A stretch of 64,000 nucleotides of DNA from Lachnospiraceae bacterium (GCA_024403455.1 JAKSRR010000017.1:1-64000); one strand, 5' to 3'; positions 17,511 through 27,250 are shown, counted from the first letter of the stretch. Made by a program: numbers and translations. The notes: a model not told the origin generated them from the sequence alone.

Positions 17511-17954
17511 TTATACACCCATAGATGACTTTAAGGCTTCGATTTCAGCAGCCTTCGCAGCTTCATCAGCCGCAGCCTCTGCCTGTAATCTTGCGAAAAT
17601 AGCATTCGCCTCTTCCATAAGGGCATCCGCTTCTGCAGAATCCTCTTCCACCACTTCCGGTGCAATCCCTGCATCCATAAGTTCTGCAAAGATATTGCTT
17701 CGATTGCTCAGCGCCAAAGCATTTGCTATCGCATCACGTTCTCTGTCATCTGCAATGGCTGAAACATCCACAGTAGCTAAATTCACATCTTCCGGCACAT
17801 CTTCTTTCGTGCTCTCTTCATCACTCTGTACCTTAACATTCCACCATTTAATGAAATTGGAACGCATATTCTTATAGGTATTTAATTTATCTACTTTATC
17901 TTTACGAACCAGTGCTGCATTCTTCTGGGCCTGTTTAAAACTATTTGTGGACAT
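17511..17954 (-). CDS. Hypothetical protein, acidic and Ala-rich
   Basis: 147 residues, not recognised. The N-terminal 45 residues are basic with a Trp pair (FIKWWNVKV). The remainder is acidic and Ala/Glu-rich, predicted helical, with a likely coiled coil over the last 50 residues. No signal peptide or membrane segment. It is the last gene of the operon that starts with the MMPL transporter (40-nt gap to the gene upstream) and is followed by the bidirectional terminator. No function can be inferred. Confidence 0.7.
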   Translation of the reverse strand: MSTNSFKQAQKNAALVRKDKVDKLNTYKNMRSNFIKWWNVKVQSDEESTKEDVPEDVNLATVDVSAIADDRERDAIANALALSNRSNIFAELMDAGIAPEVVEEDSAEADALMEEANAIFARLQAEAAADEAAKAAEIEALKSSMGV

Positions 17955-17994
17955 GAATATAATATACTCCTGTGTATTATATATTTATTTTACA

Positions 17995-18303
17995 CTATTT
18001 TTGTGAATATTTCGTTGTCTCCTGCTGTTTGCTAATCCAATCAAGTGCTTCTAACACACCATCTTCAGTAAATGGAAACTCATTATATTCCTTCTGCTCG
18101 TCTGCAGTCTTCTCATAAGCGAAGGGCTCCGGCCACGTGCAGGCTAAGACAACAGGATCCTTGGGCTTTTCCTCACTTCCTTCTTCTGGCGCAGGAAAGG
18201 TCTTTTTTTCAAGCATATATCGCATGCCCTGATAGGAACCTGTATAACGCTCCTTTTTTATGTAAGCTAGAGGTACTCTGTATAATTTATCAGTTAATAT
18301 CAT
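17995..18303 (-). CDS. Hypothetical protein
   Basis: 102 residues, not recognised. A short basic N-terminus (KLYRVPLAYIKKERYTGSYQGMRYML) is followed by a Pro/Glu-rich linker and an acidic helical end. The start overlaps the stop of the J-domain gene by 4 nt (ATGA), a sign of translational coupling and of a real gene. Its size and charge suggest a small soluble partner of a neighbouring product, but this is a guess. Confidence 0.7.
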   Translation of the reverse strand: MILTDKLYRVPLAYIKKERYTGSYQGMRYMLEKKTFPAPEEGSEEKPKDPVVLACTWPEPFAYEKTADEQKEYNEFPFTEDGVLEALDWISKQQETTKYSQK

Positions 18304-18830
18304 TCTTTTCTCGCTTTTCTGATTGCCTCTTGGGCCTTCCTAGTTAGTTCTTCCTTACGAGCATCCTCTTCCATAGACTTACGAATAATGTCTGATAGTC
18401 GAATCCAACGAATCTGTTCTAAGATTTTTGCTTCCTTTTGTCTTTGCGCAAGTTCACGGCTTTTTTCCTGCATTATTTCAAAAGACTTCTGCTTCTCCAA
18501 GGCTGACCTTCTGGCTTCATTCGCTCGTTTTAACTTCCCAGCCTCCGAGGCAGCTCCAGGATTCCCAAAAACTTTGGCGCTTCTACCTGATACAGGAGCT
18601 GTTTGTGAAGCATACAACCTTCCAGACTGCACATTTTCCTTCTGTATTAAATCATACGCTTCGTTTATTAAAGCAATTTGATTAGAAGCTGCTTCGCTAA
18701 ACGCTTCCGTCACATTATCTGGGTGCATCTGCTTACAAAGGTTATGGTATGCTCTTTTACAGGTCTGTAGGTCACTTAAATACGGAACTCCCAGCACCTG
18801 GTATGCCTGCCTATGCGTAAGCGCCATCAC
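18300..18830 (-). CDS. J-domain (DnaJ-like) protein
   Basis: 176 residues. The N-terminal about 65 residues are a J domain: QAYQVLGVPYLSDLQTCKRAY, with the diagnostic HPD tripeptide at 36-38 in QMHPDN, then a final helix (NQIALINEAYDLIQ). J domains stimulate the ATPase of a DnaK-type Hsp70. The Gly/Phe and zinc-finger regions of true DnaJ are absent; the C-terminal 100 residues are a long charged helix. It lies 2 nt after the GLUG-repeat surface protein gene and overlaps the next gene. It may help deliver or assemble a product of this operon; that is inference. Confidence 0.85.
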   Translation of the reverse strand: MMALTHRQAYQVLGVPYLSDLQTCKRAYHNLCKQMHPDNVTEAFSEAASNQIALINEAYDLIQKENVQSGRLYASQTAPVSGRSAKVFGNPGAASEAGKLKRANEARRSALEKQKSFEIMQEKSRELAQRQKEAKILEQIRWIRLSDIIRKSMEEDARKEELTRKAQEAIRKARKE

Positions 18831-18832
18831 TA

Positions 18833-21800
18833 CTATCCTTTTTTCTTCTTTTTACCCTCGGAAAGATTGCTCTTTTTATTATTATACGCATAAATGCCAA
18901 GAATAATAAAGCAAAGAATAGCTGCTGAACCTGCGACTATAATGAGTGGCTTAAACCGTTCAAAACTACTCAAATAGGAAACTACTGCAATGCCTTTTCC
19001 ATAAGGCACATCCACCACAACATAGGAGCCGTCCCGCTCATAATCCATGGCCTTCCATTCCGTATCCAGGTATGCATAGACACGAATACTCTTTGCATCT
19101 CCTGCATACAAATGACAAGTATAACTCTCTCCAGCATTTAAGGACAAATCCCCGGAAAGACTCCAATCATATGCATATAACAATGTTTCCTTATCTTTGC
19201 ATGGGTAGGTTTCGTTCTTTTTCAGTTGAAGTTCTGTTCCCTGATAAAATGTACCTTCTACCAGCATAATCTTATAATCATCCAATGTTTCTGTACAACC
19301 AATGGCTTGATCATAAGCAGTATAAACCATACTTAAAATTAGGTTCTCATAAACAGGCTGCCCATCATAATCAAAATCACCATAGGACATCGCTTCACCT
19401 TCTACTGCCGGGAAATCCGCAGGCTGCAGTACACTTCCATAGGCAACTGTAGTATCGCCAATTAATACATCTTTATCCATAAACAAAATACGAACATTTT
19501 TATAACCATCTGGAAGTTCTGGAATCTTCAATATATCCTCGTATGTGCGTCTCTCCGCAATGCCAATATAGCTAATGCCATCAATTCCTTCCAAATTGGA
19601 AGCAACGAAGATATTATTGCTTCTAGATCCCTCATCTTTTGCCTGTCCAAGTACAGCGCCGTGATATTCTCCTTCGCCCTCAATACGGGTAATGGAAATA
19701 CAATCCGTCACTTCCGTACCAAGTCCAGCAATACCACCTAAAGCACTGGAGCCAATGAGTGTTACAAAGCTATAGCAATGGCTGATAACACTGTTGGACT
19801 CGCCAGCAATACCACCCATTTGGCTTCCATTATCGGATAGCAACGTATTATAGGATTCACAATTGTAAATCATGCCAAGCTGTGAGACACCACAAATTCC
19901 ACCAGCACTCATTCTCTTTAAGGAGATGACACCATAGTTTTTGCAGTCAAGAATCGCATCACTAGCAGTCGCTCGAACCACAACACTGGCACTGGAAAAA
20001 TCAAAGTCTGCTTCGGGATCTCTGGCGTACTCAATACTCATAGAGCCTACAATACCACCTACATTTAAGTCGGAGGTAATTTTTCCCATGTTTACGCACC
20101 CAACAATCGTTCCGTAGGTCTCTTTCGCAGTTTCATAGCTGGTAATATCCGCAATAAACTGATCTTCCCCTCGAAGAACAGATAGATTATCGTAAATATC
20201 CCCCACTAATTTATTCTCACCAGCATGCAGTGCATCAAAGCCTGCCTGAACCTGGCTCATTCCGTTTGATAAATTGTCCTGGAATGCCATAACATTCTGA
20301 TATTGCTGTCCATTGGTTAATGCATCTGTCAGGCTGGCCTGCTGTTCTTCTATCGTTTTCCCTGCATCTTTACTCTGCTCCTCATACAGCGATTGCAAGC
20401 CGGACATGTTCTTCTGCAAATCATTCATGGTCGACTGTAACTGAGCACTGGTAGCATCAGCATCCTTCTTCCAGGCTTCATAATTGTCTGAAGTAGCATT
20501 GACACTAACCGTTACCTTATCAGGGTTTACAAGATTACCAGAAAGGCTATCATCTTTATCAATTTCCAACTTGAGGTCCGACAAATCTAAGTTAGAAGTA
20601 TCATAGGAGCTCAGGTCTGCATTATTCAGATCATCCAAATCCTTCTGAATGCGTTTAATATAATCGTTCATCTCCGCATTATTCGCAGAGACATTGCTGA
20701 TAATCTCCGTAATATTTGCTGATACCGTTGCAACATCCGCCTGATACTGATCTACCATACTCTGGGTAATATTCATTCCCTGCTGAATGGAAGTATCTAT
20801 GGAGGATGATATTCCCTGCACAGAATGCATCAGAGAGCCCAAATCCGTCTGCACTGAATCCATATGTTCAGATAAATAGGTTGCCTCCACAAAGGGCTCT
20901 GCCTGCCCTACAATGCCGCCTACGTCCTTTCGTCCATAAACAGGCGCATTATTCTTACAGTTCATAACCATACCGCTTTGCATGCCAACAATTCCGCCAA
21001 CATTATAGCCAGTATGCTCATACCCAATCATGCCTTCATTATCGCAGTTTTCAATGACACCCTGGGATAAACCAGAGATACCACCCATATTATTCCTACT
21101 AATAACGGTCTGCATGATGCTTAAATTCTCAACATCAATGGTATCTCCAATATCCATGGTCGCTTCCAAAAGTTCTGTGTTAATCTCCCCTGCATTCGTG
21201 CAGGATACGATTACTCCCAGATTCTTACCACAAATTCCACCAGTTTCATCTGTACCAAGAACCTTAACATCACTATGGCAATCTCTGATTACACCAGTTT
21301 CCTTATTTAGGCCAACGATACCACCGGTAACTTTTTCGCCAATTACAGTTCCAACCATGGAAACATCAAAAATAGTTCCATAGTTCACACCAACAACGCC
21401 ACCGATATTCTCTTTCGTACCTGTCACAGAAAGGTTTCCGCTAACAGAAAGGTGCATCACTGTTGCTGATGAGGAAACATATCTGAATAATCCAAAATCA
21501 GCACCCTGGTGCTTCATCTGATAGGAAATAGAATGATTTTGTCCATCGAATACGCCACTAAAGTAGGGAACACCATCAAATGTATCCGGAAGCGCAATAT
21601 CACGTTCCAAAATAAATCTTTTTCCCATGGAATATGCGTCATATCCGCAGTTTTTCGCGAAATCCATAAAATCATCCGCAGAATACAACCGCACCTCTTC
21701 CACAATCGCATCTACACTTACAGCATCTTCTTCATCCTCTGTCGCATGCACCTGCATAGCCCCAAAAGTTCCGAACAAAAGGGAACACAAAAGAAGGGAT

Positions 21801-21835
21801 GCAATTTTACTCCGTAATTTCATTCGTTTATTCAT
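18833..21835 (-). CDS. Large exported GLUG-repeat protein with C-terminal membrane anchor
   Basis: 1000 residues. A signal peptide occupies about residues 1-33 (basic MNKRMKLRSK, hydrophobic core, cleavage near VHA/TE). Two blocks of GLUG repeats (GGIVG-x-N/S-x-G-x-I type) follow: roughly six copies in the first third and four more around residues 590-720. Between them is a helical, probably coiled-coil segment of about 200 residues. Near the C-terminus a single membrane segment (LIIVAGSAAILCFIILGIYAY) ends in a Lys-rich tail, so the protein should be held in the membrane facing outward. GLUG repeats occur in cell-surface proteins, often adhesin-like. The start at 21835 follows a GGAGG site. 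It overlaps the transporter gene stop by 8 nt. Confidence 0.82.
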   Translation of the reverse strand: MNKRMKLRSKIASLLLCSLLFGTFGAMQVHATEDEEDAVSVDAIVEEVRLYSADDFMDFAKNCGYDAYSMGKRFILERDIALPDTFDGVPYFSGVFDGQNHSISYQMKHQGADFGLFRYVSSSATVMHLSVSGNLSVTGTKENIGGVVGVNYGTIFDVSMVGTVIGEKVTGGIVGLNKETGVIRDCHSDVKVLGTDETGGICGKNLGVIVSCTNAGEINTELLEATMDIGDTIDVENLSIMQTVISRNNMGGISGLSQGVIENCDNEGMIGYEHTGYNVGGIVGMQSGMVMNCKNNAPVYGRKDVGGIVGQAEPFVEATYLSEHMDSVQTDLGSLMHSVQGISSSIDTSIQQGMNITQSMVDQYQADVATVSANITEIISNVSANNAEMNDYIKRIQKDLDDLNNADLSSYDTSNLDLSDLKLEIDKDDSLSGNLVNPDKVTVSVNATSDNYEAWKKDADATSAQLQSTMNDLQKNMSGLQSLYEEQSKDAGKTIEEQQASLTDALTNGQQYQNVMAFQDNLSNGMSQVQAGFDALHAGENKLVGDIYDNLSVLRGEDQFIADITSYETAKETYGTIVGCVNMGKITSDLNVGGIVGSMSIEYARDPEADFDFSSASVVVRATASDAILDCKNYGVISLKRMSAGGICGVSQLGMIYNCESYNTLLSDNGSQMGGIAGESNSVISHCYSFVTLIGSSALGGIAGLGTEVTDCISITRIEGEGEYHGAVLGQAKDEGSRSNNIFVASNLEGIDGISYIGIAERRTYEDILKIPELPDGYKNVRILFMDKDVLIGDTTVAYGSVLQPADFPAVEGEAMSYGDFDYDGQPVYENLILSMVYTAYDQAIGCTETLDDYKIMLVEGTFYQGTELQLKKNETYPCKDKETLLYAYDWSLSGDLSLNAGESYTCHLYAGDAKSIRVYAYLDTEWKAMDYERDGSYVVVDVPYGKGIAVVSYLSSFERFKPLIIVAGSAAILCFIILGIYAYNNKKSNLSEGKKKKKG

Positions 21836-24341
21836 TACTTTCCCCTCCTTCCAAAGCATCTTCTATCGCAAGCCTAGGCTTTTCTTCAATCTGATTCTCT
21901 AAATCAGTGATTTCGACTGCCCCTCTGGGAAGTCTGGTGTCCACATATACCTGCATTTCACCTTGTACCGTACCAACAACATCTGCATCCACCATACCAT
22001 TCACATAGCCTCGCAGATGACCTGTTACGCTCATCTTGCCCTTCTGTTCCTTCTTTATGCCAGCAATATTCATGGTTAAAGATGTCTTTTCCAGAATAAT
22101 ATCACCTAGCATTAAGATCTGCGGCAGAACAAAAATAACCAAAATAATGGATATTAAGGTTCCGCGTCCCAGAGCAATACCAATAGCTGCTATGGAAGCA
22201 TTGGAGGATATATTACCAATCAAGAATCCCGCACAGGTTAATATTGTTCCCGAGGTAAATATTGTAGGGAATGCCTTATCAATCGTTTCAACGATAGCAT
22301 TCTTTAGTGACATTTCTTTTCTAAGCACCATATAACGGCTGGAAATAACAATCGCATAATCAATGGTTGCACCCATTTGGATTGCTGAAACAATCAAATA
22401 TGCAATGAAATATATTCCCTGCCCTGTCAATGAAGGTACCGTAAAGTTAATCCAAATACTTCCCTGTATGGTTAATACTAGTAATACAGGAAGCCCCGCT
22501 GACTGGAACGTAAAGAACAAAATGATCATTACAAATAATGCCGTTAGGATGGATATAATCAGGTTATCCGTCGCGAAGGAACTTTCCAGGTCTCTTGCAG
22601 AAGTTGAATTACCAACGAGCAATACATCATCACCATAGAGTTTATTCGCTTCTGCGCGGATTTCATCCATAGCTGCATAGGTTTCCTCACCTTCTACAGC
22701 TTTATCTATATTCAGGACTAGTCTAGTATAATTTTCTCCCTTTAACTGCAGTTGCCCATCGGCAAGCTTATCATGCAGCGTGGTAAGTGTATCATCCAAT
22801 TCTTCCGATAAATTCACGTAGCCTTCTGCATACTGATCATAGAGATACATAAACATATCTACCACCGGCACAGCATAATCCGTAATTCCGGTTACGATGG
22901 GACCATACTGTCCTGCATTATACGCATAGGCAGAATATAGGAGCTGCACCACTTCAATGTCTAAATCAGTAAGTTCAGCGAACTGTCTAGGCGTCAGTTT
23001 ATCAGTAACCACATACTGGTCATTAATCTGCTGGTTAGCTAATCCTAACACGCTCTTTACGTAGGGAAGTTTTTCCAAATTATGAATGAGAATCGCTTCT
23101 GACTCATAATCACCCTTCGGAATCATAACAACTAACTGATTTTCCGCACCGAAGGTTTCATTAATTTTATTCTTCGCTGCCTGATCCTCTGTAATCTTAT
23201 TGCTGGGTACCGAAGACGTGTCATAAAGATAAGTACATTTTGAGGAGATAATAAAAGCTACTACAATCACTGCAACAAATAATGGTGGAATAATATATTT
23301 TGTCGCGGAAGCAAACTTTCCAACAAAAGTAATATGAGGAACATGGGACTTATGCTGAGACTTATCAATAGCCTTTGCAAAAATTAAGATAATACTAGGC
23401 ATCAAAAAGAATACGGATAATAGGGATAAAAGAATTGCCTTTACAAGAACAATACCCATATCATAGCCCAAGCGGAAGCGCATAAACATAAGGGCTACCA
23501 TACCGGATATGGTGGTTAGGGATGAGGAACTAATTTCAGGAATGGCCTTACTAAGTGCTACCTTGCAGGCTTCTACAGAATCTAAATATTCGTGTTCCTC
23601 CATGTAACGGTCACACAAAATAATCGCATAATCGATCGCTAAAGCAAGCTGTAAAACAACAGCAATGGAATTGGTAATGGAAGAAATCTCGCCTAGAAGG
23701 AAGTTTGTTCCCATGTTAAGAAGAGCTGCAACACCAAATGTGATGAGCAAAACCGGAATCTCTGCATAAGCTTTTGTGGATATAAAAAGAACAGCTACAA
23801 TAATGAGCACCGATAACGACAGAATAACTATCATATCCTTATCTAATGCATCACTCTCACGCTGCGTAGCTCCTACGGACGTAGAAATATAGTAATCATA
23901 GCCGTTTAACTGGTCGGAGATTTCCTGCAGTGTGTCAATAGAAGCCTCGTCATCATCTCCACCATAAATGGTTAATGATAATAAAGAGTCTGTTCCTTTA
24001 TAATGTTCTTCATCAGTAGCGTAAGTAACCTCTTTTACTCCATCAATATTTTCCAATTTCTTGGAAAGTTCTTCTGCCTGCTTAAAGGTCACATTGCTAA
24101 GCATCAGCTTGATAGAGCCATAGGTCACAAATTCTTCATTCATGGTTGTTAAACCAATGTGCGTTTCACTAGTGTCGGGCAGATACTTTGTAATGTCCTG
24201 GTTTACCTTAACCAAATCTTTACAAAATACCGACGCGATACAGGAAATGATAAAAAGAATGAGAATTGCTTTTCGTTTGTTTACCACAAAATTCGCAAGT
24301 TTATAAAAGAAACCTGCCTTTTCCTTCTTTGTTTCTTCCAT
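21828..24341 (-). CDS. MMPL/RND-superfamily transporter
   Basis: 837 residues with the duplicated layout of RND permeases: one N-terminal membrane helix (about 28-48), an extracytoplasmic domain, a five-to-six-helix bundle with the signature ALAIDYAIILCDRYMEEH, then the same again with GATIDYAIVISSRYMVLRKE. Members of this family (MmpL/YdfJ type) move lipids or hydrophobic compounds across or out of the membrane. The C-terminal about 70 residues form an acidic cytoplasmic tail. It heads a five-gene operon and its stop overlaps the start of the GLUG surface protein, suggesting joint work at the cell envelope. The promoter between the tsf terminator and the start is not clear; TATAGA/TAGAAT near 24370 is a weak candidate. 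Confidence 0.9.
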   Translation of the reverse strand: MEETKKEKAGFFYKLANFVVNKRKAILILFIISCIASVFCKDLVKVNQDITKYLPDTSETHIGLTTMNEEFVTYGSIKLMLSNVTFKQAEELSKKLENIDGVKEVTYATDEEHYKGTDSLLSLTIYGGDDDEASIDTLQEISDQLNGYDYYISTSVGATQRESDALDKDMIVILSLSVLIIVAVLFISTKAYAEIPVLLITFGVAALLNMGTNFLLGEISSITNSIAVVLQLALAIDYAIILCDRYMEEHEYLDSVEACKVALSKAIPEISSSSLTTISGMVALMFMRFRLGYDMGIVLVKAILLSLLSVFFLMPSIILIFAKAIDKSQHKSHVPHITFVGKFASATKYIIPPLFVAVIVVAFIISSKCTYLYDTSSVPSNKITEDQAAKNKINETFGAENQLVVMIPKGDYESEAILIHNLEKLPYVKSVLGLANQQINDQYVVTDKLTPRQFAELTDLDIEVVQLLYSAYAYNAGQYGPIVTGITDYAVPVVDMFMYLYDQYAEGYVNLSEELDDTLTTLHDKLADGQLQLKGENYTRLVLNIDKAVEGEETYAAMDEIRAEANKLYGDDVLLVGNSTSARDLESSFATDNLIISILTALFVMIILFFTFQSAGLPVLLVLTIQGSIWINFTVPSLTGQGIYFIAYLIVSAIQMGATIDYAIVISSRYMVLRKEMSLKNAIVETIDKAFPTIFTSGTILTCAGFLIGNISSNASIAAIGIALGRGTLISIILVIFVLPQILMLGDIILEKTSLTMNIAGIKKEQKGKMSVTGHLRGYVNGMVDADVVGTVQGEMQVYVDTRLPRGAVEITDLENQIEEKPRLAIEDALEGGESNE

Positions 24342-24390
24342 AATGTGTTGATCTCCTGTGAGTCAATTCTATACCTAGTTATAAATGTGC

Positions 24391-24425
24391 AAAAAGAGGG
24401 CTGACCTCATAATCAGCCCTCTTAA
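24391..24425 (-). terminator. Rho-independent terminator of rpsB-tsf
   Basis: Minus-strand hairpin AAGAGGGCTGA / TCAGCCCTCTT with a short loop, ending in a T-run, 20 nt past the tsf stop. Confidence 0.9.
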
Positions 24426-24444
24426 AAGGTTGAACCAACGATAA

Positions 24445-25527
24445 TTAGTTGCCCATTTGCTTTGCAACTTCTTCTGCAAAGTTCTCGTTCTTCTTCTCCA
24501 TACCTTCACCAACTTCAAAACGAACCATCTTGGTGATTACAAGAGCTTTGTTAACGGTTGCAAGATACTGAGCAACGGTCTGCTTTCCATCTTCAGCCTT
24601 TACATAGGTCTGCTCAAGAAGGGAGATTTCCTTAACCTGCTTCTTAATACGACCATCAACAAGACCTACGAAAATCTTATCTTCAACATACTTAGCCTTA
24701 TCAGCCATAGCAAGCTCAGCAAGCTTAGCCTTAGCTTCATCAGAAAGGAAGTTGAAAAGATACTTATCATTCTTCTTCTCAGCAAGGATAGCTGCATCTG
24801 CATCAGAGAATAACTTATCAGCTTCTACCTTAGCAAAGAGTGCCATAAGGATAGGCTTAGGAAGAGATGCAGGATCATTAAGTGCGCTATCAATGGTGAT
24901 TTCCTTCATCTTTGCAAGCTCATCTGCAGAGATGTCATTCTGGCTAACATACTGAGGGCTCATTGCTGCGATCTGCATTGCAACGTTGGTAAGTGCTTCC
25001 TTTGCAGCATCATCGCTAGCGCCTTCACCAGCAACTAATACACCAATCTTTCCACCACCGTGGATGTAGGAAGTAACAACTTCACCAGAAACCTTCTCAA
25101 AACGACGAATGGAAAGCTTCTCACCGATTACTGCAATCTGCTCAGTAAGAACATCGTTAACAGTCTTAGAAGTATCTGCAGCCCAAGCTTCTGCTAAGAA
25201 TGCATCCATATCAGCAGCTGCAGTGTTTAATGCCTGATTTGCTACTGCTTCAACGAAAGTCGTGAACTTCTCATTCTTTGCAACGAAGTCAGTCTCAGAG
25301 TTAACTTCTACAACAGCAGCAGTATTTCCACAGATTGCTGCACGAGCAACACCTTCAGCAGCAATACGGCTTGCCTTCTTAACTGCCTTCATAGCACCGC
25401 TCTTCTTAAGTACTTCGATAGCAGCTTCCATATCTCCATCGGTCTCGGTAAGTGCCTTCTTGCACTCCATCATACCAGCACCGGATGTTTCTCTTAATTC
25501 CTTTACCATAGCAGCTGTAATAGCCAT
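24445..25527 (-). CDS. tsf: Elongation factor Ts
   Basis: 360 residues. EF-Ts is the nucleotide exchange factor that regenerates EF-Tu-GTP. The N-terminal UBA-like domain is clear (MVKELRETSGAGMMECKKAL), followed by the TDFVAKNEKF core motif and the C-terminal VRFEVGEGMEKK end. It is longer than the roughly 290-310 residues usual for Firmicutes; the extra length lies in a helical stretch at about 210-280 (Ala/Lys/Asp-rich). Downstream of rpsB as in most bacteria, with an 80-nt gap containing a hairpin. Confidence 0.96.
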   Translation of the reverse strand: MAITAAMVKELRETSGAGMMECKKALTETDGDMEAAIEVLKKSGAMKAVKKASRIAAEGVARAAICGNTAAVVEVNSETDFVAKNEKFTTFVEAVANQALNTAAADMDAFLAEAWAADTSKTVNDVLTEQIAVIGEKLSIRRFEKVSGEVVTSYIHGGGKIGVLVAGEGASDDAAKEALTNVAMQIAAMSPQYVSQNDISADELAKMKEITIDSALNDPASLPKPILMALFAKVEADKLFSDADAAILAEKKNDKYLFNFLSDEAKAKLAELAMADKAKYVEDKIFVGLVDGRIKKQVKEISLLEQTYVKAEDGKQTVAQYLATVNKALVITKMVRFEVGEGMEKKNENFAEEVAKQMGN

Positions 25528-25563
25528 GATTTTATCCTCCTAAATACATCTTATTCTCATAAA

Positions 25564-25591
25564 GAATCAGCGGTCATACGGCCGCTGACTC
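25564..25591 (-). other. Hairpin between rpsB and tsf
   Basis: Minus-strand stem GAGTCAGCGG / CCGCTGATTC (one mismatch, 8-nt loop), followed by TTTA rather than a long T-run. It may attenuate transcription into tsf or mark an RNA processing site. Confidence 0.55.
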
Positions 25592-25607
25592 AACAACTTT
25601 ACAACAA

Positions 25608-26342
25608 TTATTCAGCGTCTGCTGCAGCGCTCTCTGCTTCTTCTGCAGAAACAACTTCCTCGCCCTGCTTAGCTTCGATGATAGCGTCAGCCATCTTGGA
25701 AACGATTAACTTGATAGCACGGATAGCATCATCGTTACCAGGAATTACATAATCAAGCTCTTCAGGATCACAGTTGGTATCAGAAATACCGAATAAGGTA
25801 ATTCCAAGTGCATGTGCCTCAGAGATGCAGATGTGCTCCTTCTTAGGATCTACGATGAAAATTGCATCAGGGATTCTAGTCATTTCCTTAATACCACCGA
25901 TGTTCTTCTCGAGCTTCTCCCACTCCTTCTTAATTTCGATAACTTCCTTCTTAGGAAGAACATCGAAAGTACCATCCTGGCTCATTGCTTCGATTTCTTT
26001 AAGTCTCTTAATTCTGGACTGGATGGTCTTGAAGTTGGTCAGCATACCACCTAACCATCTTTCATTTACAAAGTACATACCGCAACGCTCAGCTTCAACC
26101 TTGATAGCTTCCTGTGCCTGCTTCTTAGTACCAACGAAAAGTACGGTGCCACCCTGTGCAACAATGTCAGAAATTGCATTGTATGCAGCATCTACAAGGG
26201 GAACAGACTTCTGAAGATCAATGATGTGAATACCATTTCTCTCAGTGAAGATGTAAGGAGCCATCTTAGGGTTCCATCTTCTGGTCTGGTGTCCAAAGTG
26301 TACACCTGCTTCAAGTAACTGCTTCATAGAAATAACGCTCAT
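25608..26342 (-). CDS. rpsB: 30S ribosomal protein S2
   Basis: 244 residues, normal size. S2 is a late-assembly protein of the small subunit that binds near S1 and the 16S 3' region. Recognised by [20 protein letters not shown], the [20 protein letters not shown] segment and [12 protein letters not shown]. The start at 26342 is fixed by GGAGG 7 nt upstream and by homology; a longer in-frame extension to 26480 is leader, not protein. First gene of the rpsB-tsf unit with its own promoter. Confidence 0.98.
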   Translation of the reverse strand: MSVISMKQLLEAGVHFGHQTRRWNPKMAPYIFTERNGIHIIDLQKSVPLVDAAYNAISDIVAQGGTVLFVGTKKQAQEAIKVEAERCGMYFVNERWLGGMLTNFKTIQSRIKRLKEIEAMSQDGTFDVLPKKEVIEIKKEWEKLEKNIGGIKEMTRIPDAIFIVDPKKEHICISEAHALGITLFGISDTNCDPEELDYVIPGNDDAIRAIKLIVSKMADAIIEAKQGEEVVSAEEAESAAADAE

Positions 26343-26451
26343 TTTCTTACCTCCATTTGGTTTGTTTTCTTCCGCAAATATCAACACCTTACCGACTCTG
26401 AGCAAGAGCACCTGGCTAAGCTCCATTTGCGTGTAAATTTGCAACTTTGTA

Positions 26452-26480
26452 ATTATATCATCTCTCCTGCCATTTGACAA
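26452..26480 (-). promoter_or_regulatory. Sigma-A promoter of rpsB-tsf
   Basis: Minus strand: TTGTCA (26475-26480), 17-nt spacer, TATAAT (26452-26457). The predicted start near 26445 gives a leader of about 100 nt before rpsB, long enough to hold a regulatory structure. Confidence 0.85.
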
Positions 26481-26495
26481 GGAGTTTTGATTCTT

Positions 26496-27230
26496 TTAAT
26501 CGTTTATGGTTGCCGAACTTAACATTCTAGCTAGATCCTTATAAGAAGTCCCTATCTTAACCTCAAATTCTCCGACAATCATATTCTTATCCAGCTTATT
26601 TTCGCAAAGATATCTGTCAAAATCGTAGGCATTATCAATAACCCCTGCTGCAAATAGTTTTTCAGCAACGGCATTAGAGGAATCCCCTTTTACAACCTGA
26701 ATCTTTACTGTATTTCCACTTGGCGTCACATGATTGGTTCGGTCTCCATCTTCCACTGGTGGAGTTGTATTATCTTCTGGAGGATTCTGCTCCGTATTCC
26801 CCTCTTCAGGATTCTGATTTTCTGAGGAACCTGTAGTGGCATCATTGTCCGCATCTTCGTTAGTAGGTGCAGGTGTTTCCTTTCCATCATCTGCTATCTC
26901 TTGATCAGAAGGCGTTTCATCACTATTTTCTTCAGGTTTCTCTGTCAAATCCGTTGTGGGCTCTACGGTAAGTTCTTCGGTAACACCCGCTACATTACCC
27001 TTCTCATCCACCTGTGAATCTGTTTCTATCCCCTCCGTGGACGCATCCTCTATCTCTCCGGGATTCACACTAAGGACAGTATTTTCAATCATCCCCAGTT
27101 TTCTTGCTTCTGCTTTAATTTGTTCATCAGTCATTGGTTTTGCAGCTTTTGCCCCAAAGGTAAAATGGAGCACACATGCTGTCACTATCATTCCGAGACC
27201 AATGCCTCTCAAATACGATTTCAAATGCAT
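26496..27230 (-). CDS. Membrane-anchored protein with MltG-like C-terminal domain
   Basis: 244 residues. A single N-terminal membrane segment (YLRGIGLGMIVTACVLHFTFG) is followed by a long low-complexity Glu/Thr/Pro/Asn-rich linker (about 55-165), likely a wall-spanning stalk. The last 75 residues (IQVVKGDSSNAVAEKLFAAG, then YLCENKLDKNMIVGEFEV) resemble the small LysM-like domain at the start of MltG/YceG endolytic transglycosylases, but the catalytic domain is missing. The ATG at 27230 was chosen over an upstream TTG because a GGTGAG site precedes it. It lies 20 nt after the DUF6115 gene. Possible peptidoglycan-binding role; inferred. Confidence 0.65.
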   Translation of the reverse strand: MHLKSYLRGIGLGMIVTACVLHFTFGAKAAKPMTDEQIKAEARKLGMIENTVLSVNPGEIEDASTEGIETDSQVDEKGNVAGVTEELTVEPTTDLTEKPEENSDETPSDQEIADDGKETPAPTNEDADNDATTGSSENQNPEEGNTEQNPPEDNTTPPVEDGDRTNHVTPSGNTVKIQVVKGDSSNAVAEKLFAAGVIDNAYDFDRYLCENKLDKNMIVGEFEVKIGTSYKDLARMLSSATIND

Positions 27231-27250
27231 TTCACTCACCAAACCTTTAT

